Below the pieces are notes generated by a model, which saw only the letters and a list, made by a program, of their open reading frames with translations, made no database searches and had not been told where the DNA came from. Of a DNA stretch of 64,000 bases, positions 59,299-64,000 are shown in pieces; within the stretch, counting starts at the first letter, position 1, and each line of letters starts with the position of its first letter. The translations under genes and the position numbers were made by a program. The DNA comes from Terrimonas pollutisoli (lineage in GTDB: Bacteria; Bacteroidota; Bacteroidia; Chitinophagales; Chitinophagaceae), in NCBI RefSeq assembly GCF_029360765.1, contig NZ_JARKNA010000002.1, positions 369,334-433,333 on the forward strand, given 5' to 3'.

Positions 59299-60504
59299 AT
59301 GACCAGGAACGAACAATATTACCAGCAATTATTGGATAAATGGGTTAAAAGTGAGATAAGCCCGGATGAAGCCACGGAACTAATGAATTATCTGCAGGAA
59401 GATGGCTCTAACCGGCCTTTGCTACAGAAGATGAAGGAAGAATTTAAGGGGTTTGCTGACCAGGACGCAGCGGTTGATCCTGCAATGAGTGAACGAATAA
59501 GAAAAGAGTTATTAAAAAATATTCAGCAGCCACCCGTGATTAACATTCGTGAAAGACGAGATAAGTTTAACCCGTTGTCTGTTGCAGCGGCATTCCTTGT
59601 ATTGGTTGGGTTAGGGCTGGTGTTGAGATTTACACTATTTGATAATGATCCACAAAAGCAGCCATTATCAGGGGAGAAGCCCGCAGTTGAACAACAAAGC
59701 GATGTAGCCGCCGGTCGTTATAAAGCACTTTTGACATTAGCCAATGGTGAAAAAATTGTACTGGATAGTGCCAGTGCCGGTCAACTTGCCAGCCAGGGTA
59801 ATACAACAATCATTAACAAAAACGGTCATTTAGTTTATAATCCTGATAAGGGAAGGCCCGACGAGGTCATCTATAATACGCTTTCAACCGCCCGTGGTGA
59901 ATCATACCAGTTGATATTAGCGGATGGGTCAAAGGTTTGGTTGAATGCATCTTCTTCTATTCGTTTCCCAGCTTCGTTTGCTGCTAATGAAAGATCGGTG
60001 GAAATATCCGGAGAAGCTTATTTCGAAGTAGCCAAAGACAAATCAAAGCCATTCCGGGTGAAAGTAAACGACATGACCGTAGAGGTGTTGGGAACCCATT
60101 TCGATATTAATTCCTATGGCGACGAAGCCACCATCAATACCACCCTTATCGAAGGTGCTGTAAAAGTTATAAAAGACAACAGGAGTTTATTGCTTGCGCC
60201 GGGTCAGCAGTCGCAGCTAGAAGCGGATGGTAATTTGAACCTTGTGAAGAATGTAAACCTGGATGAAGTGATCGCCTGGAAAGAAGGCAATTTTCACTTT
60301 GAAAAGGCAGATATTTCTTCTATTCTGCGCCAGTTTGCCCGATGGTATGATGTAGAAATAGTAATCGAAGGAGAACTGAAACCCCGTAAATTTTTTGGTA
60401 TCGTTAGCAGGAGTAGTTCGCTGGCCAATGTGTTGACCCTGTTGAAAGCAAATGATGTTCATTTCAGGATCGAGGGAAAAAAATTGATCGTACAATCAGG
60501 TTAA
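59299..60504 (+). CDS. FecR family anti-sigma factor
   Basis: A 401-residue inner-membrane regulator; ATG 59299. A cytoplasmic anti-sigma helical domain (EQYYQQLLDKWVKSEISPDE), one membrane segment near residues 95-115 (VAAAFLVLVGLGLVLRFTLF), a periplasmic FecR domain (TARGESYQLILADGSKVWLN, VEVLGTHFDINSYGDEATIN) and a C-terminal DUF4974/STN-contacting domain (FHFEKADISSILRQFARWYD). It should hold the ECF factor 114 bases upstream in check and sense the STN domain of the transporter downstream. Confidence 0.94.
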   Translation: MTRNEQYYQQLLDKWVKSEISPDEATELMNYLQEDGSNRPLLQKMKEEFKGFADQDAAVDPAMSERIRKELLKNIQQPPVINIRERRDKFNPLSVAAAFLVLVGLGLVLRFTLFDNDPQKQPLSGEKPAVEQQSDVAAGRYKALLTLANGEKIVLDSASAGQLASQGNTTIINKNGHLVYNPDKGRPDEVIYNTLSTARGESYQLILADGSKVWLNASSSIRFPASFAANERSVEISGEAYFEVAKDKSKPFRVKVNDMTVEVLGTHFDINSYGDEATINTTLIEGAVKVIKDNRSLLLAPGQQSQLEADGNLNLVKNVNLDEVIAWKEGNFHFEKADISSILRQFARWYDVEIVIEGELKPRKFFGIVSRSSSLANVLTLLKANDVHFRIEGKKLIVQSG

Positions 60505-60523
60505 AGAAGTAAGGGCCAAAAAA

Positions 60524-60551
60524 ACCAGGAGTGATTGAGCCCACCCCTGGT
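60524..60551 (+). promoter_or_regulatory. Hairpin in the FecR-SusC gap
   Basis: ACCAGGAGTG (60524-60533) and CACCCCTGGT (60542-60551) can form a 10-position stem with one mismatch around an 8-base loop. No T-run follows, so a simple terminator is unlikely; it may lie in the leader of the SusC transcript. Function not established. Confidence 0.35.
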
Positions 60552-60616
60552 GAGTCCGGGCCAATAAATAAAATAGGTCGCTAAACCTTTTTCGTAAACC
60601 CAAACACTGCAAAAGT

Positions 60617-63600
60617 ATGCAATTGACCACAATTGCCGGGTATAGCCGTAGGGATGCCCGGTATCCATTTCAAAAACTGCTGCGTATTATGAAACTAACA
60701 GCCATTCTCTTGCTGGCAGCCTGCTTACAAATGGCCGCCCGAACCAACGGGCAAACGGTTAGTTTATCTGTAAAAAATGCTCCGTTAAAACAAGTCTTCA
60801 AAGAAATTCAAAAGCAAACAGGTCTCAACATCCTGGTGGAAGAGCAACTGCTGGAAAAAGCCGGCAAAGTCACCATCAAAGTTCAGGATATGCCTGTCGG
60901 TGAAGTGCTGGCTATTTGTTTGCGTAATGAAAAGTTGAATTACATCATTGATGGCGGCGCCATTATTGTAAAACCCAGGCCGGTTGAATTAATACCCGGT
61001 GATCCGGGGCCTCCAACGCCGCCGATAGAGATAAGAGGCGTAGTCATGGATGAAAACGGCAAGCCATTGCCCGATGCATCAGTGAAAATAAAAGGGTCTG
61101 ATAAAGGAACTGCTACAGATGTCAATGGAAGTTTCTCCTTGCAAGTGCCTGATGCCAATAGCGTCCTTGTTATCTCATATATAGGTTTTGAAGCGCTGGA
61201 AAGCCGCGTTTCACAAACCCGGGTTTTGAAAATTGTTTTAAAGAGAACAGAAGGCAATATCGATGAAGTGGTATTGGTTGGCTATAGCAATAAAAAAAGA
61301 AGTGAGCTCACCAGCGCTATTACCGTTATATCTGCAGAAAAATTAAAAGATGTAACCGCAAATAATATTGGTACCATGCTGCAGGGAAAAGTAGCTGGTT
61401 TGCAGGTAGTCAATAGTTCGGGAGTGCCAGGTGCTGCCCCGGAAATACGGCTGCGGGGAATTTCTTCAGTGAATGCGACTCAATCCCCATTGTTTGTTGT
61501 GGATGGTATCATTGGTGGCAATTACGATCCGAATGATGTCGAAAGTGTAACGGTGCTGAAAGATGCAGGTGCTACAGCCATGTATGGATCACAGGCTAAT
61601 GCCGGAGTGATCATTATCACTACCAAAAAAGCACAAACAAATAAGATAAGGTTCGATGTGAAAGTGGTTAATGGCGTACGTGTTCCTGACTTTGGTGAAA
61701 TGGATATGATGAATGGATCGGAGCTTTACAATTACCACAAACAATTTTATAGGGATTATATTCCAGGTGCTTCTGATAATTCATATAAGATCGACCTGTT
61801 AAAATTTTATGGGGAAAGACCAAGGGAATTAGCCGGTCAAAACAATAACTGGCTCACCACTATTTTCAAACCTGCTTACATGCAGAACTCTTATTTTTCT
61901 GTGGCTGGCAAGACGGAGAAAGCGGATTATTATCTTGGTCTTTCTTATTACAATGAAAAAGGGACATTTTTAAAAACAAGATTTCAGCGGGTTAATTTAA
62001 GAGCTAATTCCACTTATCGTTTTAATAACCGGATCAGTCTTTCCAACAATATCAACCTGAGTGGTTCTACCGGCAACAGCTATGATTACATGGATATTTA
62101 TTATGCGTATTTGAATTTGCCCTGGGATAATCCATATGATAGCGCCGTCAATGCAAGGTATGTTGATGGTAATTCAGCTTTCAAGTGGTGGTCGAGAGAT
62201 AAGGTAAATCCCATACACACCATCAGGAATTCTGATCATAAATACAAGGGCTTTGATGTTAATTACGATGCCAATCTTAATATCGTTATCACCAAATGGC
62301 TGACTTTTTCCAGTACCAACAGGGTAGCTGCAGGTTATAACAAAGGCACCAATTTCTTTTCGCCGCTGGTTGCTGGTCAATTTCATGGTACGGGGTATTT
62401 GGATGAGTTGGGTACATTGAGTTATGGTGGTATTTCCAATAATTTACTCAAGTTTAATGTCACAAAATCTGAACACAGTATCAGTGGTTTGGCCGGTGTT
62501 GCGTTTGAAGGCAGCAAGACAGAAGTGATCGGTGGATCGGGAAGAGGATTGCCCCTTGGTCTTGGTGCATTGAATGTAGTATCCAATAATATCCTGGTCA
62601 ATGGTTATAATGATCAGTCATCCATCCATTCTTTTATTTCACAGGTTAACTACGGGTTTCGCAATAAATATTTTCTAACGGGATCTTACAGGGTGGATGG
62701 GTCTTCTAATTTCCCTTCGGATAAACGGTATGCATCTTTCCCGTCAATTTCTGCCGCATGGCAGGTAAGCAATGAGTCTTTTTTTGCCAGCAAACGTGTG
62801 GTGGATAATTTGAAACTAAGAGCCAGCTACGGAGTGACTGGTACGCAAGATATTGGTGCTTCAAGATACCTGGGATTATATTCTTTGTCGAGCCAATATA
62901 ATTCACAGGCAGCAGCCACTCCTTTGCAGTTGCCTAATCCAAATCTTACCTGGGAAAGCAAGTACCAGGTGAATGCAGGCGTTGATATCGGTTTGTTTAA
63001 ACGCATCAATCTTACGGTGGACGTGTACAATAACGTCACGAAAGACCTGTTGCTGCAGGTGTCACAACCATTGTCAGTAGGTTTTGAACAACGTTGGGAG
63101 AATATCGGAGAGATAGTAAATAAAGGAATTGAAATTGGATTGAACACTACAAATATTCGCACAGGAAATTTTGAATGGACAACTGATTTTAATATCAATT
63201 TTAACAAGAATAAACTGCAGAAACTTCCCGGCGAAATAATCCGTACCGGTTCATGGGCCATTTCACAGATATACCGGAATGGCGGTAACCTGTATGAATT
63301 TTATATGCCACAATGGGTAGGTGTGGACCCACAAACGGGTGCACCGCTTTGGGAAAAAGTAACGAAGGATGCCCAGGGAAATACAACGGCGACTGAAGCT
63401 ACATCCAATTATGCCGAGGCAACTTTCCAGGAATCAGGTTCTGCGCTTCCCAAGTTCCAGGGTGGTATCACCAATCGTTTCCAATACAAAAATTTATCGT
63501 TAAGTGTCAATGCTTATTTCTTGTCGGGCAATAAAGTGTTTAGCAACAATCTTCGTTTTGTGATGAATGATGGCAGCGAACCTTACCTGAATCAAATAGT

Positions 63601-63955
63601 GTTGCCAAAGGAATATAGCATTTGGTCACAACCGGGCGATATAGCCTCAAACCCAAGTCCGCAAAACTCGGCGAACTCGACAGAAACCTCAACCCGTTAC
63701 CTGAAAGATGGAAGTTATCTTTCGATCCGGAACGTAACACTGGCCTATCAATTTGGCCAGGCTGTTCTTCGAAAATTGAAGGTAGATGGGGTGATAATTT
63801 CACTCTCTGCTGACAATGTGTACACCTTCACTAAATTCCTTGGCCAGGATCCACAAACAACCATTACTCCCGGAATATATGTTACGCCTGGTGTTTCGGA
63901 TTTCAAATATCCCAACAATCGCCAGTTTTTGTTCAACATCAATTTCAGGTTTTAA
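60617..63955 (+). CDS. SusC/RagA-type TonB-linked transporter with STN domain
   Basis: A 1112-residue outer-membrane transporter. The long leader starting MQLTTIAGYSRRDARYPFQK before LLRIMKLTAILLLAACLQMA is common in Chitinophagaceae. STN (secretin/TonB N-terminal) domain at about 50-115 (APLKQVFKEIQKQTGLNILV), CarboxypepD-like domain at 138-215 (RGVVMDENGKPLPDASVKIK), plug from about 225 (VLVGYSNKKRSELTSAITVI; TVLKDAGATAMYGSQANAG), barrel to the final strand QFLFNINFRF. The STN domain and the preceding ECF/FecR pair indicate ligand-dependent autoregulation. The glycan is unknown; this is probably a separate locus from the RG-II set. Confidence 0.95.
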   Translation: MQLTTIAGYSRRDARYPFQKLLRIMKLTAILLLAACLQMAARTNGQTVSLSVKNAPLKQVFKEIQKQTGLNILVEEQLLEKAGKVTIKVQDMPVGEVLAICLRNEKLNYIIDGGAIIVKPRPVELIPGDPGPPTPPIEIRGVVMDENGKPLPDASVKIKGSDKGTATDVNGSFSLQVPDANSVLVISYIGFEALESRVSQTRVLKIVLKRTEGNIDEVVLVGYSNKKRSELTSAITVISAEKLKDVTANNIGTMLQGKVAGLQVVNSSGVPGAAPEIRLRGISSVNATQSPLFVVDGIIGGNYDPNDVESVTVLKDAGATAMYGSQANAGVIIITTKKAQTNKIRFDVKVVNGVRVPDFGEMDMMNGSELYNYHKQFYRDYIPGASDNSYKIDLLKFYGERPRELAGQNNNWLTTIFKPAYMQNSYFSVAGKTEKADYYLGLSYYNEKGTFLKTRFQRVNLRANSTYRFNNRISLSNNINLSGSTGNSYDYMDIYYAYLNLPWDNPYDSAVNARYVDGNSAFKWWSRDKVNPIHTIRNSDHKYKGFDVNYDANLNIVITKWLTFSSTNRVAAGYNKGTNFFSPLVAGQFHGTGYLDELGTLSYGGISNNLLKFNVTKSEHSISGLAGVAFEGSKTEVIGGSGRGLPLGLGALNVVSNNILVNGYNDQSSIHSFISQVNYGFRNKYFLTGSYRVDGSSNFPSDKRYASFPSISAAWQVSNESFFASKRVVDNLKLRASYGVTGTQDIGASRYLGLYSLSSQYNSQAAATPLQLPNPNLTWESKYQVNAGVDIGLFKRINLTVDVYNNVTKDLLLQVSQPLSVGFEQRWENIGEIVNKGIEIGLNTTNIRTGNFEWTTDFNINFNKNKLQKLPGEIIRTGSWAISQIYRNGGNLYEFYMPQWVGVDPQTGAPLWEKVTKDAQGNTTATEATSNYAEATFQESGSALPKFQGGITNRFQYKNLSLSVNAYFLSGNKVFSNNLRFVMNDGSEPYLNQIVLPKEYSIWSQPGDIASNPSPQNSANSTETSTRYLKDGSYLSIRNVTLAYQFGQAVLRKLKVDGVIISLSADNVYTFTKFLGQDPQTTITPGIYVTPGVSDFKYPNNRQFLFNINFRF

Positions 63956-63966
63956 AAATTACTACA

Positions 63967-64000
63967 ATGACACGCAAGATATTTAGTATAATCTGTTTTA
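63967..64000 (+). CDS. Start of a SusD-type lipoprotein (truncated by window end)
   Basis: An ATG 11 bases after the SusC stop opens MTRKIFSIICF, a basic then hydrophobic start as for a lipoprotein signal peptide. Gene order (directly after SusC) makes SusD the likely product. Only 11 codons are visible. Confidence 0.55.
   Translation, partial: MTRKIFSIICF

Noticed and set aside
1..64000. tRNA, rRNA, riboswitch or insertion-sequence transposase
   Set aside because: I saw no cloverleaf, rRNA segment or transposase-like protein; the gaps are short and mostly filled by the palindromic repeats.

Overview
The window looks like a chromosomal stretch of a Bacteroidota, most likely a Chitinophagaceae/Sphingobacteriia-type soil or plant-associated bacterium. 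It has two SusC-type TonB-dependent transporters (one with an STN domain and an ECF sigma/FecR pair upstream), a SusD lipoprotein, DUF3826, many secreted glycosidases ending their signal peptides in AQ or SQ, and the palindromic repeats common in these genomes. Assignments rest on motif and domain recognition by eye; no database search was run.

Layout. (1) 1-17094, all plus strand and tightly packed: the tail of a probable CaiB/BaiF CoA-transferase, a lactonase-type amidohydrolase, a RhaT-type rhamnose symporter, a Gfo/Idh/MocA oxidoreductase, a large GH67-like protein, GH95, GH2, GH78, a zinc-dependent sugar dehydrogenase and an aldo-keto reductase. (2) 17119-17365: remnant of an internally deleted GH2 gene. 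(3) 17542-30708: DUF3826, SusC, SusD, PL1-type pectate lyase, a DUF4955/DUF6298-like beta-helix protein, GH140, GH43. (4) 30752-46355: a propeller protein (GH143-like), a six-hairpin enzyme (GH142-like), GH2, GH78, a sialidase-fold protein, an SSS symporter, a DapA-family lyase, and an STN + esterase + TIM-barrel fusion. (5) 46352-46863, minus strand: a ParE/RelE-type toxin-antitoxin pair. (6) 47047-55925: GH141, GH137/GH43-like, GH106, GH139/DUF5703. (7) 56034-63955 and on: a minus-strand SGNH acetylesterase, a divergent AraC regulator, then ECF sigma, FecR, SusC and the start of a SusD, opening a second utilisation locus.

How they work together. GH139, GH140, GH141, GH142/143-like, GH106, two GH78, GH95, GH2, GH43/GH137, pectate lyase and esterases together strongly suggest a polysaccharide utilisation locus for rhamnogalacturonan II and attached pectin. 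L-rhamnose/L-fucose-type sugars would enter by RhaT and be oxidised by a non-phosphorylating route (dehydrogenases, lactonase). The sialidase-fold enzyme, SSS symporter and DapA-family lyase form a plausible salvage branch for the ulosonic acids (Kdo, Dha) of RG-II.

Most unusual signal. Short palindromic repeats are inserted in frame in many of these genes. One family (CTTTGTG-type; its complement reads CACAAAG) sits at the 5' end of five enzyme genes, and its translation supplies the hydrophobic core of the apparent signal peptide in four of them. Where the full hairpin is present, its A-rich left arm encodes a basic, polar stretch and its T-rich right arm a hydrophobic one, which is the n-region/h-region order of a signal peptide. 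Other palindromes add 6-11-residue inserts to GH67-like, GH95, GH78, GH106, GH137-like and esterase-fusion proteins; one element occurs in opposite orientations, in frame, in two unrelated enzymes. This resembles the in-frame Rickettsia palindromic elements, but in secreted CAZymes.
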